Positions 1-9,115 of a stretch of DNA of 33,460 nucleotides are shown piece after piece. Within the stretch, counting starts at the first letter, position 1; the number at the start of each line of letters is the position of its first letter. The translations under genes and the position numbers were made by a program. The DNA comes from Lachnospiraceae bacterium (GTDB lineage: Bacteria > Bacillota > Clostridia > Lachnospirales > Lachnospiraceae). The notes under the pieces were generated by a model. That model searched no databases. It had not been told where the DNA came from and saw nothing but the letters and a program-made list of their open reading frames with translations. Location of the stretch: positions 1 through 33,460 of the forward strand of contig JAEEVK010000024.1 in NCBI GenBank assembly GCA_016287095.1, in the 5' to 3' direction.

Positions 1-50
1 CGCTCGCTGCGTGTCTTAAAGATCCTGCGCCATAAACTCTTTTTTGCCAT
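1..50 (-). CDS. Partial second copy of the secA N-terminus
   Basis: Reading left from an ATG at 48-50 gives the same first 16 codons as the secA gene at 2467 ([16 protein letters not shown]), preceded by the same GAGGACTGAAGAA leader. The frame is open to the window edge, so it is either the start of a second secA-like gene, a gene fragment, or an artefact of assembly or amplification. The perfect nucleotide identity, synonymous sites included, argues for a very recent duplication, gene conversion or an artefact rather than an old secA2 paralogue. Confidence 0.4.
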   Translation of the reverse strand, partial: MAKKSLWRRIFKTRSE

Positions 51-113
51 TTCTTCAGTCCTCTTTTTTCCTTTGTTTTCCAATTTCAAACCATAGTAAA
101 CTATCATAGTATT
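1..113 (-). repeat. Inverted copy of the secA promoter/5' region (left arm)
   Basis: Bases 1-113 are the exact reverse complement of 2404-2516 (paired positions sum to 2517). The arm contains the secA -10 region, leader, ribosome binding site and first codons, pointing left off the window. Beyond base 113 identity drops, but a diverged copy of the secA -35/-10 region continues to about base 141. The arm may extend beyond the left edge. It could be a real inverted duplication or a chimeric/fold-back end of an assembled sequence; the window alone cannot decide. Confidence 0.9.
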
Positions 114-139
114 CTACCATCATTTGTCAAACTTGTCAA
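111..139 (-). promoter_or_regulatory. Leftward sigma-A promoter related to the secA promoter
   Basis: On the minus strand TTGACA (139-134) is followed after 17 bases by TAGAAT (116-111). The real secA promoter at 2378-2406 has TTGACA, 17 bases and TAAAAT, and the two 40-base stretches align without gaps with only a handful of differences. This promoter drives the leftward partial secA copy. Confidence 0.55.
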
Positions 140-176
140 ACAAATTTATGTGGGTATAACAACATAAAAAAATACA

Positions 177-205
177 TTGTAAACTAATATCCTTTGTGGT
201 ACGAT
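177..205 (+). promoter_or_regulatory. Probable sigma-A promoter of the DUF1858-ABC exporter operon
   Basis: TTGTAA (177-182) is separated by 17 bases from TACGAT (200-205), placing a start site near 212 and a short leader before the ribosome binding site at 233-238. An alternative rightward pair is TTGTCA (133-138) and TATAAC (155-160) with 16 bases between. Assigned by sequence match only. Confidence 0.4.
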
Positions 206-245
206 AGTGTGGATGAATACTCAAAGAAGTATAAGGAGACTATTT

Positions 246-443
246 ATGCGACTTAATGAGAATACAACTATCGGAGAGCTTCTTGATGCAGCGCCCGAAG
301 CAAAGGATATTTTGGCAAATATGGGGATGCATTGCAGCAGCTGTCCTACAGCAAGACGTGAGAGCCTGGCCCAGGCGGCTGAAGTACACGGCATGGATAT
401 AGATGACCTGCTTGAGGATTTAAAGGGCTTTTTGGAGGGATAA
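246..443 (+). CDS. DUF1858-type small protein (hybrid-cluster-associated disulfide domain)
   Basis: A 65-residue protein matching the DUF1858 / hybrid cluster protein-associated redox disulfide family: an N-terminal 'TIGELLDAAPEAKDIL' stretch resembling the family's opening helix, then a compact CSSC motif in 'MGMHCSSCPTARRESL' (about residues 26-41) and an acidic C-terminal helix. The paired cysteines suggest a thiol/disulfide role; the cellular partner is not known. The start at 246 is chosen because AAGGAG (233-238) sits 7 bases upstream; an in-frame ATG at 207 lacks a ribosome binding site and would lie on or ahead of the predicted transcription start. The stop codon abuts the ATG of the following exporter, so the two are very likely translated from one message. 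Confidence 0.85.
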   Translation: MRLNENTTIGELLDAAPEAKDILANMGMHCSSCPTARRESLAQAAEVHGMDIDDLLEDLKGFLEG

Positions 444-2240
444 ATGAAGGATAAGAAAGATTCCCAGCTAAAGGTATTAAAGAAGGTATTTCCCTTCATT
501 AAGCCTTACAGAGGATATTTCGCCCTTACTATAATGCTGGCATTGTTTTCGGTAATATCAGCGCTTTATCTGCCAATCCTTACAGGTGATGCGGTTGACC
601 TGATAAAGAAGCTGGCTGATGGTGGCGAAACGATAGGCGAAATATTTGTCCAATATACATCTGCGGATTTTTGGAGTGATTTTAAAAAAGTGCTTATTAC
701 CATGGCGGTAGTCATACTTATTGGAGCATTGGCTCAATGGGTTATGACTATGGTAAATAATAAGATAGTATTTTCTGTAACCGCTGATGTCAGAAGAAAA
801 GCCTTTAAACAGATACAGAAACTACCGTTGAGTTATCTTGACAAAACATCTTCGGGAGATATGGTCAGCCGTATGATAGCGGATGTCGACCAGTTTGCAG
901 ACGGACTGCTGATAGGATTTACACAACTTTTTACAGGCATTATCACGATTCTCGGAACCCTTATATTTATGTTTGCTGAGAATGTAATGATAGCACTCGT
1001 AGTATTCCTTGTTACACCTCTTTCACTGTTTGTTTCTTCATTCATTGCCAGAAAAACATACGGTATGTTTAAACTTCAGACCAAAACCCGTGGTGAGCAG
1101 ACAGCACTGATAAATGAAATGATAACAAATCAGAAGGTTGTACAGTCGTTCAATCGTGAAGAAGCTGTTATAGACCAGTTTGACGAAGTAAACGAGAGAT
1201 TAAAGAAGTGTTCCTTAAGAGCCACCTTCTTTTCATCACTTGTTAATCCGTCTACAAGAGTGGTCAACAATATAGTATATGCCGGAGTTGCCCTGACAGG
1301 CGGTCTGTCAGTTATAAAAGGAGCATTGACCATAGGTCAGCTTACGATTTTCCTCTCTTATGCCAACCAGTACACAAAGCCCTTCAATGAAATATCAGGC
1401 GTTATCACAGAACTGCAGAATGCATTGGCATGTGCTGACAGGACCTTCAGTATCATTGAGGCTGAACCTGAGGTGCCTGATGCAGACGACGCTGCAGAGT
1501 TAAAGGATGCTCAGGGTATAGTAGATATATCTAATGTAAGTTTTTCATATGTACCTGAGAAGAAGCTTATCGAAGGTCTGAATCTTCATGTGGATCCCGG
1601 TCAGAGGATAGCCATTGTAGGACCTACCGGATGCGGAAAGACCACTTTGATAAACCTTATCATGCGGTTTTATGATGTTAATGCCGGAGAAATCAGTGTT
1701 GATGGGCATCCTATAAAGAAACTCACCAGACATTCCTTAAGACGTAACTACGGTATGGTGCTCCAGGATACATGGCTTAAGAAAGGTACGATAAGAGACA
1801 ATATCATAGTGGGCAAACCTGATGCTACCGACGAAGAGATAATAGCTGCAGCAAAGAAATCACATGCACATAGCTTTATCAGGCGTTTGCCGCAAGGATA
1901 TGATACAGTTATAGCAGAAGACGGCGGATCGCTCTCAGGCGGTCAGAAACAGCTCCTGTGTATCACGAGAGTCGTGCTTTCACTTCCTCCTATGCTGATC
2001 CTCGATGAAGCAACTTCATCTATTGATACCCGAACGGAGTTAAAGATCAGAAAGGCCTTTGATACCATGATGGAAGGCCGTACAAGTTTTGTAGTGGCAC
2101 ACAGACTGTCCACTATCAAGAATGCTGATGTCATCCTGGTCATGAAGGATGGACATGTCATAGAGCAGGGTAACCATGATACGCTTCTTTCTAAGGGCGG
2201 ATTCTATGCAAACCTCTATAATAGTCAGTTTTCAGCATAG
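444..2240 (+). CDS. ABC exporter, fused permease and ATPase (type IV/MsbA-like half-transporter)
   Basis: A 598-residue half-transporter. The N-terminal 330 residues hold about six hydrophobic segments (starting near residues 25, 85, 160 and 185, with a pair near 275-310) typical of the ABC_membrane domain. The C-terminal ATPase shows Walker A GPTGCGKT (393-400), signature LSGGQ (497-501), Walker B 'MLILDEATS' and switch histidine in 'VAHRLST'. All catalytic motifs are intact, so it could work as a homodimer; in Clostridia such genes are often paired as heterodimers, but no partner gene follows. Substrate cannot be read from sequence. The ATG directly follows the stop of the DUF1858 gene, with GGAGG overlapping that gene's end. 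Rated high for family, low for substrate. Confidence 0.92.
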   Translation: MKDKKDSQLKVLKKVFPFIKPYRGYFALTIMLALFSVISALYLPILTGDAVDLIKKLADGGETIGEIFVQYTSADFWSDFKKVLITMAVVILIGALAQWVMTMVNNKIVFSVTADVRRKAFKQIQKLPLSYLDKTSSGDMVSRMIADVDQFADGLLIGFTQLFTGIITILGTLIFMFAENVMIALVVFLVTPLSLFVSSFIARKTYGMFKLQTKTRGEQTALINEMITNQKVVQSFNREEAVIDQFDEVNERLKKCSLRATFFSSLVNPSTRVVNNIVYAGVALTGGLSVIKGALTIGQLTIFLSYANQYTKPFNEISGVITELQNALACADRTFSIIEAEPEVPDADDAAELKDAQGIVDISNVSFSYVPEKKLIEGLNLHVDPGQRIAIVGPTGCGKTTLINLIMRFYDVNAGEISVDGHPIKKLTRHSLRRNYGMVLQDTWLKKGTIRDNIIVGKPDATDEEIIAAAKKSHAHSFIRRLPQGYDTVIAEDGGSLSGGQKQLLCITRVVLSLPPMLILDEATSSIDTRTELKIRKAFDTMMEGRTSFVVAHRLSTIKNADVILVMKDGHVIEQGNHDTLLSKGGFYANLYNSQFSA

Positions 2241-2279
2241 GCAAATATAATATTGAGAACATCATATAGTATTATCTTC

Positions 2280-2360
2280 GTGTCATCTTGAGCGAAGTAA
2301 AGAATCTAAAATTATTGAGTATATAGATTCTTCGCTTTGATCGGGGTGACACTGTTTTTT
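2280..2360. repeat. Palindromic intergenic repeat (TGTCATCTTGAGCGAAG type), likely also a terminator
   Basis: An imperfect inverted repeat starts with GTGTCA (2280-2285) and ends with TGACAC (2347-2352). The arms contain TTGAGCGAAGTAAAGAATCT and AGATTCTTCGCTTTGATCGG and enclose an AT-rich loop. A T-run (2355-2360) follows, so the stem could end transcription from the ABC exporter. The wording of the arms resembles short palindromic intergenic repeats scattered through many bacterial genomes (recalled, not searched). Confidence 0.75.
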
Positions 2361-2377
2361 AGACTTCAAAAAAGATT

Positions 2378-2406
2378 TTGACAAGTCTGACAAATAGTGA
2401 TAAAAT
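2378..2406 (+). promoter_or_regulatory. secA promoter (sigma-A)
   Basis: TTGACA (2378-2383), exactly 17 bases, then TAAAAT (2401-2406). The predicted start near 2413 leaves a leader of about 50 bases before the secA ATG at 2467. A diverged inverted copy lies at 111-139. Confidence 0.75.
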
Positions 2407-2516
2407 ACTATGATAGTTTACTATGGTTTGAAATTGGAAAACAAAGGAAAAAAGAGGACTGAAGAAATGGCAAAAAAGAGTTTATGGCGCAGGATCTTTA
2501 AGACACGCAGCGAGCG
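2404..2516 (+). repeat. Right arm of the 113-base perfect inverted repeat
   Basis: Exact reverse complement of bases 1-113. It spans the secA -10 box, leader, ribosome binding site and first 16 codons. The arms flank the DUF1858 and ABC exporter genes, so recombination between them would invert that segment. Confidence 0.9.
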
Positions 2517-5121
2517 TGAGATAAAGAGAATTGAGCCTATTGCACAGAAAATAGAGGATTTGGAGCCTACCATGCAGGCCAAGTCGGATGAAGAGCTGAG
2601 GGACATGACCCGTCAGTTCAAGGAGAGACTTGCGGGCGGGGAGACTCTGGACGATATACTGCCTGAGGCATTTGCAGCAGCAAGAGAGGCCGGTGTGAGG
2701 ACATTACATCAGAGAGCATTCCATGTACAGCTCCTTGGTGCTATTGTACTTTCACAGGGACGTATCTCCGAGATGTTTACCGGTGAAGGAAAAACACTTA
2801 CATCTTCACTGGCTATATACCTCAATGCACTTGAGGGCGAAGGCGTCCATGTAGTAACAGTAAATGATTACCTGGCAAAGCGTGATGCCGAGAACATGGG
2901 TCATATCTATGAGTTCATGGGACTTACATGCGGTTACATTCTCAACACCATGGACAATGATGAGAGACGTGAGGCATATAATTGCGACATCACCTATGGT
3001 ACAAACAATGAATTTGGTTTTGACTACCTCCGTGACAACAGAGTAGTGTATAAGGAGCAGATGGTTCAGCGTAAGCTTCACTTCGCCGTTATCGACGAGG
3101 TTGACTCCTGTTTGATAGATGAGGCACGTACTCCTCTTATCATATCGGGACCTTCCGGCAAATCCACAAAGCTTTACGAGATGTGTGATATCCTGGCATG
3201 TCAGATGCAGAAGGGTACCGAAAAAGAGCTCAGTAAGATGGAAACTGTTATGGCAGCAAAGTTCGGCGGTGAAGAGCCCGAGGAAACAGGTGATTTCGTA
3301 GTAAACGAAAAGGAAAAAGCCGTAAACCTTACTGCACAGGGTGTTGCAAAGGTAGAGCAGTTCTTCCATCTGGACAACTTTGCAGATGTAGAAAACCTTG
3401 AGATCCAGCATAATATCATCTTGGCATTAAAGGCTCATTACCTTATGTTTAAGGATAAAGATTACGTAGTAAAGGATAATGAAGTACTTATCGTAGATGA
3501 CTTTACCGGACGTATCCTGCCCGGCAGACGTTATTCGGATGGTCTTCATCAGGCGATAGAAGCTAAAGAGCATGTAAAGGTTAACAGGGAGTCAAAGACC
3601 CTTGCTACCATTACACTCCAGAACTACTTCAATAAATATCATAAGAAGTGCGGTATGACCGGTACAGCTATCACAGAGGACAAGGAATTCCGTGAGATCT
3701 ACGGCATGGATGTTGTTACCATCCCTCCGAACAAGCCTGTTATCCGTATAGACTATGAGGATGCCGTATACTGTACTCATCAGGAGAAAATTGAGGCTAT
3801 CATTGATGCGATAGTAGAGGCACATCAGAAGGGACAGCCCGTACTGGTAGGTACCATCACTATCGAATCCTCTGAAGAGATCAGTTCATACTTAAAAAAG
3901 AGAAATATCAAGCATAATGTCTTAAATGCAAAGTTCCATGAGATGGAAGCTCAGATAGTAGCGGAAGCCGGACGATATGGTGCCGTTACCATAGCTACCA
4001 ACATGGCAGGCCGTGGTACCGATATCAAGCTCGGCGGAACATTTGACGAGGGCATGGATGAGGCCGCTTACAATGCAGAGGTTGAAAAGGTAAAGGCAGC
4101 AGGCGGGTTAAGAATCATAGGTACAGAGCGTCATGAGTCCCGTCGTATCGATAACCAGCTGCGCGGACGTTCAGGACGTCAGGGTGATCCGGGTGAGTCC
4201 AAGTTCTTTATATCCCTTGAGGATGACCTGATGCGTCTCTTCGGTTCCGAGAGGATGATGTCAGTATTTAAGACCTTAGGTGTACAGCATGGTCAGGAAA
4301 TACATCATAAGATGCTGACAAACGCTATCGAGCGTGCTCAGAAGAAGATAGAAAATAACAACTTCGGTATCAGAAAGAATATCCTTGAGTACGATGAGGT
4401 AAATAACGAACAGCGTGAGATCATCTACGCTGAAAGAATGCGTGTACTCGACGGAGAAAACATGCGTGACACGATTCTCAGAATGCTTAACGATACTGTG
4501 GACGGCTGTGTAAATGCCTGCATCAGTGATGATCAGGTACCCGAGGAATGGGATATGAAGTCACTCAATGACATGATACTTCCCATTATCCCTATGGAGC
4601 ATATAGTTCTATCTGAGGATGAGCTTAAGAAGATAAAGAAGAAGGAACTTGAAGAGAGAATACAGAACCGTGCACTTGAATTATATGAAGCAAAGGAAGC
4701 AGAATTCAATGTGCCTGAAGAGTTCCGTGAGGTAGAACGTATCGTCCTGCTGAAGGCTATTGATACCAGGTGGATGAACCACATCGACGATATGGATCAG
4801 CTGCGCCAGAGCATCGGTCTCCAGTCATATGCTCAGCGTAATCCTATTGACTCATACAAGCTCCAGGGCTTTGATATGTTCCAGGAGATGACGGACGGCA
4901 TAGCTGAAGATACAGTTAGAATGCTGCTGAGGGTTCAGGTAGAGCGTAAAGTAGAACGTGAGCAGGTAGCTAAGGAGTCAGGTACCAACAAGGATGAATC
5001 CGTGGCAAATGCACCTAAGCGCCGAATCGCAAAGAAGATCATGCCCAATGATCCCTGCCCTTGCGGAAGCGGAAAGAAGTATAAATTCTGCTGTAAGGCC
5101 TCAGGTAAGTTTGAGAATTGA
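2467..5121 (+). CDS. secA: SecA preprotein translocase ATPase
   Basis: An 884-residue motor ATPase that drives unfolded secretory proteins through the SecYEG channel. Visible landmarks: Walker A 'TGEGKT' (about 105-110), DEVD box in '[16 protein letters not shown]' (about 209-212), helicase motif VI region '[13 protein letters not shown]', and a C-terminal zinc/SecB-type tail [13 protein letters not shown] (864-876) with all four metal ligands. Length is within the usual range. The start at 2467 follows GAGGACTGAAGAA and gives the normal N-terminus; an in-frame ATG at 2410 lies at the promoter start site and has no ribosome binding site. prfB follows after 19 bases, a common neighbour, and is probably co-transcribed. 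Its 5' region is duplicated in inverted orientation at the left window edge. Confidence 0.98.
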   Translation: MAKKSLWRRIFKTRSEREIKRIEPIAQKIEDLEPTMQAKSDEELRDMTRQFKERLAGGETLDDILPEAFAAAREAGVRTLHQRAFHVQLLGAIVLSQGRISEMFTGEGKTLTSSLAIYLNALEGEGVHVVTVNDYLAKRDAENMGHIYEFMGLTCGYILNTMDNDERREAYNCDITYGTNNEFGFDYLRDNRVVYKEQMVQRKLHFAVIDEVDSCLIDEARTPLIISGPSGKSTKLYEMCDILACQMQKGTEKELSKMETVMAAKFGGEEPEETGDFVVNEKEKAVNLTAQGVAKVEQFFHLDNFADVENLEIQHNIILALKAHYLMFKDKDYVVKDNEVLIVDDFTGRILPGRRYSDGLHQAIEAKEHVKVNRESKTLATITLQNYFNKYHKKCGMTGTAITEDKEFREIYGMDVVTIPPNKPVIRIDYEDAVYCTHQEKIEAIIDAIVEAHQKGQPVLVGTITIESSEEISSYLKKRNIKHNVLNAKFHEMEAQIVAEAGRYGAVTIATNMAGRGTDIKLGGTFDEGMDEAAYNAEVEKVKAAGGLRIIGTERHESRRIDNQLRGRSGRQGDPGESKFFISLEDDLMRLFGSERMMSVFKTLGVQHGQEIHHKMLTNAIERAQKKIENNNFGIRKNILEYDEVNNEQREIIYAERMRVLDGENMRDTILRMLNDTVDGCVNACISDDQVPEEWDMKSLNDMILPIIPMEHIVLSEDELKKIKKKELEERIQNRALELYEAKEAEFNVPEEFREVERIVLLKAIDTRWMNHIDDMDQLRQSIGLQSYAQRNPIDSYKLQGFDMFQEMTDGIAEDTVRMLLRVQVERKVEREQVAKESGTNKDESVANAPKRRIAKKIMPNDPCPCGSGKKYKFCCKASGKFEN

Positions 5122-5140
5122 TAAAAAATAAGAGGATGAA

Positions 5141-6280
5141 ATGGTAGCATTAGATCAGGTAAAATACGAATTAAATCAATATACAGCACCCTTAAAGGAA
5201 GTCGGTGAGTCACTCGACCTCGAGAAGAAGTCCTTCAGGGTTGAGGAAATAGAAGGCATCATGGAAGAAGAAGGCTTCTGGAATGATGCTGACAAGGCTC
5301 AGAACTATATGAAGGAGCTCAAAAACCTCAAGGATACCATCCAGGAGTACAGGGACTTAGAGACCCAGTTCAAGGATCTTTATGATCTTATCGATATGGT
5401 AAATGAAGAAAACGATGAGTCCATGGTACCTGAGGTACAGGCAGAGTTTGAGAAATTTACCAACAACTTTGAAGAGGTAAGACTTGCAACGCTACTGGAT
5501 GGTGAGTTTGACAAGAACAACGCTATTGTAACCTTACATGCCGGAGCAGGCGGAACAGAGGCATGCGACTGGTGCAGCATGCTTTACAGAATGTATTCTA
5601 TGTGGGCACAGTCCAAGGGCTTTTCGCTTGAACTGCTTGATTTCTTGGAGGGTGATGAAGCAGGTTATAAGTCAGTGACATTACAGATAAACGGAATGAA
5701 TGCATATGGACATTTAAAGAGCGAGCATGGTGTACATAGACTTGTACGTATTTCTCCTTTCAATGCCCAGGCAAAGCGCCAGACTTCATTTGTATCCTGT
5801 GATGTAATGCCTGATATAGAAGAGGATCTGGATATAGATATCCCTGATGATGATATCCGTATAGATATATTCCGTTCATCGGGTGCCGGCGGACAGAAGG
5901 TCAACAAGACTTCATCTGCTATCCGTATCACCCACTTCCCGACAGGTATCGTTGTATCATGTCAGAATGAGCGTTCACAGTACCAGAACAAGGATAAGGC
6001 TATGCAGATATTAAAGTCAAAGCTCCTTATCTTAAAGCAGCAGGAAAATCTGGATAAGACAGCCGATATCCGTGGCGAAGTAAAGGATAACAACTTCGGC
6101 AGCCAGATAAGATCATATTTCTTACAGCCTTATAAGATGATAAAAGATCTTCGTACAGGTGTCAGTACGGCTAATGCAGATGCGGTATTAAACGGCGGTA
6201 TAGATTTGTTTATCAACGGATACTTAAAGTGGCTCAAGCAGGGCTGTCCTCCTTATAAGGGAGGAGACCTGACCGAGTAA
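5141..6280 (+). CDS. prfB: Peptide chain release factor 2 (no programmed frameshift)
   Basis: A 379-residue class-I release factor that reads UGA and UAA and triggers peptide release on the ribosome. The tripeptide stop-reading motif is SPF (about residue 204-206, in 'RISPFNAQ'), which marks RF2 rather than RF1, and the catalytic GGQ lies near 249-251 ('SSGAGGQKVNKTSS'). The programmed +1 frameshift of many prfB genes (CTTTGA near codon 25) is absent: the frame is open through 'GESLDLEKK'. The ATG is preceded by AGAGGATGAA. It sits 19 bases behind secA and presumably shares its message. Confidence 0.96.
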   Translation: MVALDQVKYELNQYTAPLKEVGESLDLEKKSFRVEEIEGIMEEEGFWNDADKAQNYMKELKNLKDTIQEYRDLETQFKDLYDLIDMVNEENDESMVPEVQAEFEKFTNNFEEVRLATLLDGEFDKNNAIVTLHAGAGGTEACDWCSMLYRMYSMWAQSKGFSLELLDFLEGDEAGYKSVTLQINGMNAYGHLKSEHGVHRLVRISPFNAQAKRQTSFVSCDVMPDIEEDLDIDIPDDDIRIDIFRSSGAGGQKVNKTSSAIRITHFPTGIVVSCQNERSQYQNKDKAMQILKSKLLILKQQENLDKTADIRGEVKDNNFGSQIRSYFLQPYKMIKDLRTGVSTANADAVLNGGIDLFINGYLKWLKQGCPPYKGGDLTE

Positions 6281-6329
6281 TAGTCTCAGATAAACAACCT
6301 TGTGGACTTTAGCTGATGGAGGAACCGGA

Positions 6330-7007
6330 ATGAACAAACAGGTTATTTGTGATATTGACGGACAGTTCTTCAGTATGGATAGTATGTGTGTCCGCAGTAT
6401 AGAAAACGGAAAAGCAGAGATGGTACTCGGGGGTGCTCCCGATTTTGTTGAAGGCATCAGAAAATTCAGGGGAGAATGGGTTCCGATAGTGAGACTGCGT
6501 ACCTTGCTCGGCATAGACAGGAGTGAAGAGCCGGTATTAAGCCAGTTGATTTACCTGCGTACCGAAAACGGGACAATGGCATTCAGGGTTGATAAGGTTG
6601 TCGAGATAGACCAGCTTGTCGAGGGTGAATTCCAGACTATCCCCATTATAGTTAATTCAGGAAAATCAGCCTATGTTTCGGGAGCCTGCAGTCACCATGG
6701 ACGTATAATAATTGTTGTTGATCATAATAAACTGTTATCCCATGACGAAGCGCTTCAGGTAAAGAACGGACTTAAAGCGGTTTATGAGGCTGAAGAAGCA
6801 GAAAAACGCCGCAAGGAAGAGGAAGAAGCAAAGCGTAAGGCTGAGGAAGAAGCTAAACGCAAAGCAGAGGAAGAGGCTAAGAGCAAAGCTGAGGAAAATA
6901 CCGGCGAGAATCCTTCGACTGAAGAAAATGATAAAAAGAATAACGAAGAAATAAAGGTTGAAAAGAAGTCTAAGAAAAAGAAAGAAAAAGCAGAAAAGTC
7001 AAAATAA
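6330..7007 (+). CDS. CheW-domain protein with a charged KAEEEAKRK tail
   Basis: A 225-residue protein. Residues 1-140 read as a CheW-like SH3-type fold ('IRKFRGEWVPIVRLRTLLGI', 'MAFRVDKVVEIDQL', 'SGACSHHGRIIIVVDHNKLL'), the adaptor that couples chemoreceptors to the CheA kinase. After it comes a long charged helix of near-repeats (KRKAEEEA) and a lysine-rich end, probably a coiled coil or linker. The start at 6330 follows GGAGGAA (6317-6323); an ATG at 6300 in frame lacks such a site. It is isolated from other chemotaxis genes, so the partner kinase must be encoded elsewhere. Family call is good; whether it acts in motility is inference. Confidence 0.82.
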   Translation: MNKQVICDIDGQFFSMDSMCVRSIENGKAEMVLGGAPDFVEGIRKFRGEWVPIVRLRTLLGIDRSEEPVLSQLIYLRTENGTMAFRVDKVVEIDQLVEGEFQTIPIIVNSGKSAYVSGACSHHGRIIIVVDHNKLLSHDEALQVKNGLKAVYEAEEAEKRRKEEEEAKRKAEEEAKRKAEEEAKSKAEENTGENPSTEENDKKNNEEIKVEKKSKKKKEKAEKSK

Positions 7008-7019
7008 ATTTTTTAGAGA

Positions 7020-7059
7020 AAAAGCGGGCGATGTAGTTTGTATATCTCCGCTTTTAATT
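7020..7059 (+). terminator. Rho-independent terminator after the CheW-domain gene
   Basis: AAAAGCGG (7020-7027) pairs with CCGCTTTT (7048-7055), with an inner helix GATGTA/TATATC and loop GTTTG, followed by TTTTAATTT. The stem covers the TTG codon at 7038, which argues against that codon as the uvrB start. Confidence 0.7.
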
Positions 7060-7073
7060 TACCGGGTAAGAAG

Positions 7074-9092
7074 ATGGATCATTTTGTATTACACAGCGAT
7101 TTTAAACCGACAGGCGACCAGCCGGAGGCGATAAAGACATTAGTGGACGGGTTTAAAAAAGGGAATCAGTTCGAAACCCTGCTCGGAGTCACAGGCTCCG
7201 GTAAGACATTTACCATGGCAAATGTCATAGCGGCACTCAATAAACCTACCATAGTCATAGCACATAATAAAACACTTGCAGCGCAGCTCTATGGTGAATT
7301 TAAGGAGTTTTTTCCTGAGAATGCGGTGGAGTATTTTGTATCATATTATGATTATTATCAGCCTGAAGCATATGTGCCTTCAACTGATACATACATAGAA
7401 AAGGATTCTGCGATAAACGACGAGATAGACAGATTGCGACACTCAGCTACGGCAGCTCTTGCAGAGAGGCGCGATGTCATAATAGTGGCCAGTGTATCAT
7501 GTATATATGGTATAGCGGCCCAGGAGGACTATACGGAGATGACACTGTCTCTGCGCCCCGGTATGACGGTGGACAGGGATGATATGATCAGGCGGCTCGT
7601 TGACATGCAGTACATAAGGGACGAGATAGATTTTCACCGAGGAACGTTTAGGGTACACGGTGATGTGGTAGAGGTTTATCCCATTGCGTCAGATGAATAC
7701 GCCTACCGTATAGAGTTTTTCGGTGACGAGGTGGACAGGATATCTCAGACTGAGGCTCTGACCGGCAAGGTAAAAGCCACACTGGAGCATATGATGCTTT
7801 TCCCTGCTTCACACTACGTAGTGCCTGAGGACAGGATGAAAAAAGCCATCACAAATATAGAGACAGAGCTGGTAGAGAGAGTAAAGTATTTCAAGGACAG
7901 GGAAAAACTTCTCGAAGCCCAGAGGATAAGCGAGAGGACAAATTTTGATATAGAGATGCTGAGAGAGACCGGCATCTGTTCAGGTATAGAGAATTATTCA
8001 AGGCATCTGGCAGGCCTGCCTGCGGGAGCAACTCCGCATACCCTTATCGAGCACTTTGGTGATGATTATCTGATGATAGTAGACGAGTCACATATGACGA
8101 TGCCACAGTTCAGAGGTATGTTCAACGGAGACAGAGCCAGAAAAACGGTGCTTGTGGACTATGGGTTCAGACTCCCTTCGGCACTTGATAACAGACCGTT
8201 AAAGTTTGATGAGTTTGAAGCAAGACTTGACCAGGTGATGTTTGTATCGGCTACTCCCGGACAGTATGAGGCAGACCATGAGCTGCTCCGTACAGAGCAG
8301 GTTATCCGGCCTACCGGGTTGCTTGATCCCGAGGTAGATGTGCGTCCGGCAGAGGGTCAGATAGATGACTTGATATCAGAGATAAGAAAAGAGATTAAAA
8401 AGGCACAGACACCTGATGAAAACGGTGAGAAACCGATTGCGGGCAAGGTACTTGTTACTACTTTGACCAAGAGGATGGCAGAAGAACTGACAGAATATCT
8501 CAGACAGGCAGGTATAAGAGTAAAATACCTGCATTCAGATGTTGATACATTGGAGCGTTCAAAGATAATCAGGGACATGAGAATGGATGTTTTTGATGTC
8601 CTGGTCGGCATTAACCTTTTACGAGAAGGACTTGATATCCCTGAGGTCAGCCTTGTGGCAATACTTGATGCTGACAAGGAAGGTTTCCTGCGTTCAGAGG
8701 TTTCACTCATACAGACCATAGGCCGTGCAGCGCGTAACGAGCACGGGCATGTTGTAATGTATGCTGATACCATGACTGATTCTATGAAAAATGCCATAGA
8801 TGAGACCAACAGAAGAAGGAAAATCCAGTCAGAATACAACGAGAAAAACGGTATAACGCCAAAGACCATAGTTAAAAAAGTCAGAGAGCTTATCAGTATA
8901 TCCAAGAAAGTGGATAAGGATTACTATGGCATCAAGAAGGATCCGGAGTCAATGAGTGTACATGAGCTTGAGGCAGCAGCCGATAAGCTTATGAAGGAGA
9001 TGCAGAAAGCCGCCGCTGAGCTCGAGTTTGAAAAGGCAGCAGAACTCCGTGACAAGATGATGGAAATACGCCGCAAGCTGGCGGAGAAATAA
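7074..9092 (+). CDS. uvrB: Excinuclease ABC subunit B
   Basis: A 672-residue UvrB: the helicase-like damage-verification subunit of nucleotide excision repair that receives lesions from UvrA and recruits UvrC. Visible: '[13 protein letters not shown]' N-terminal signature, Walker A 'GVTGSGKT' (about 38-45), the DNA-clamping beta-hairpin '[12 protein letters not shown]', the DESH box in 'IVDESHMTM', helicase motif 'QTIGRAARN', and a C-terminal UVR helix pair '[16 protein letters not shown]' that contacts UvrC. ATG at 7074 gives the standard N-terminus; a TTG at 7038 would extend it but lies inside a terminator stem. uvrA follows after 23 bases, forming a two-gene repair unit. Confidence 0.98.
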   Translation: MDHFVLHSDFKPTGDQPEAIKTLVDGFKKGNQFETLLGVTGSGKTFTMANVIAALNKPTIVIAHNKTLAAQLYGEFKEFFPENAVEYFVSYYDYYQPEAYVPSTDTYIEKDSAINDEIDRLRHSATAALAERRDVIIVASVSCIYGIAAQEDYTEMTLSLRPGMTVDRDDMIRRLVDMQYIRDEIDFHRGTFRVHGDVVEVYPIASDEYAYRIEFFGDEVDRISQTEALTGKVKATLEHMMLFPASHYVVPEDRMKKAITNIETELVERVKYFKDREKLLEAQRISERTNFDIEMLRETGICSGIENYSRHLAGLPAGATPHTLIEHFGDDYLMIVDESHMTMPQFRGMFNGDRARKTVLVDYGFRLPSALDNRPLKFDEFEARLDQVMFVSATPGQYEADHELLRTEQVIRPTGLLDPEVDVRPAEGQIDDLISEIRKEIKKAQTPDENGEKPIAGKVLVTTLTKRMAEELTEYLRQAGIRVKYLHSDVDTLERSKIIRDMRMDVFDVLVGINLLREGLDIPEVSLVAILDADKEGFLRSEVSLIQTIGRAARNEHGHVVMYADTMTDSMKNAIDETNRRRKIQSEYNEKNGITPKTIVKKVRELISISKKVDKDYYGIKKDPESMSVHELEAAADKLMKEMQKAAAELEFEKAAELRDKMMEIRRKLAEK

Positions 9093-9115
9093 AATCAGAA
9101 ACAGGAAACAAAAAA

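Noticed and set aside
6292-6319. TAAA ... GCTGATGG before the CheW-domain gene, looked at as a sigma-28 promoter
   Set aside because: Spacing is 17, the -10 has two mismatches and it overlaps the ribosome binding site.
7038-7073. TTG start for uvrB giving 12 more residues
   Set aside because: It lies inside a terminator stem; the ATG at 7074 gives the conserved UvrB start.
8357-8905. Long minus-strand open frame inside uvrB, and similar ones inside uvrA, secA and the OLD gene
   Set aside because: Low-complexity Ser-rich translations opposite well-supported genes; typical shadow frames.
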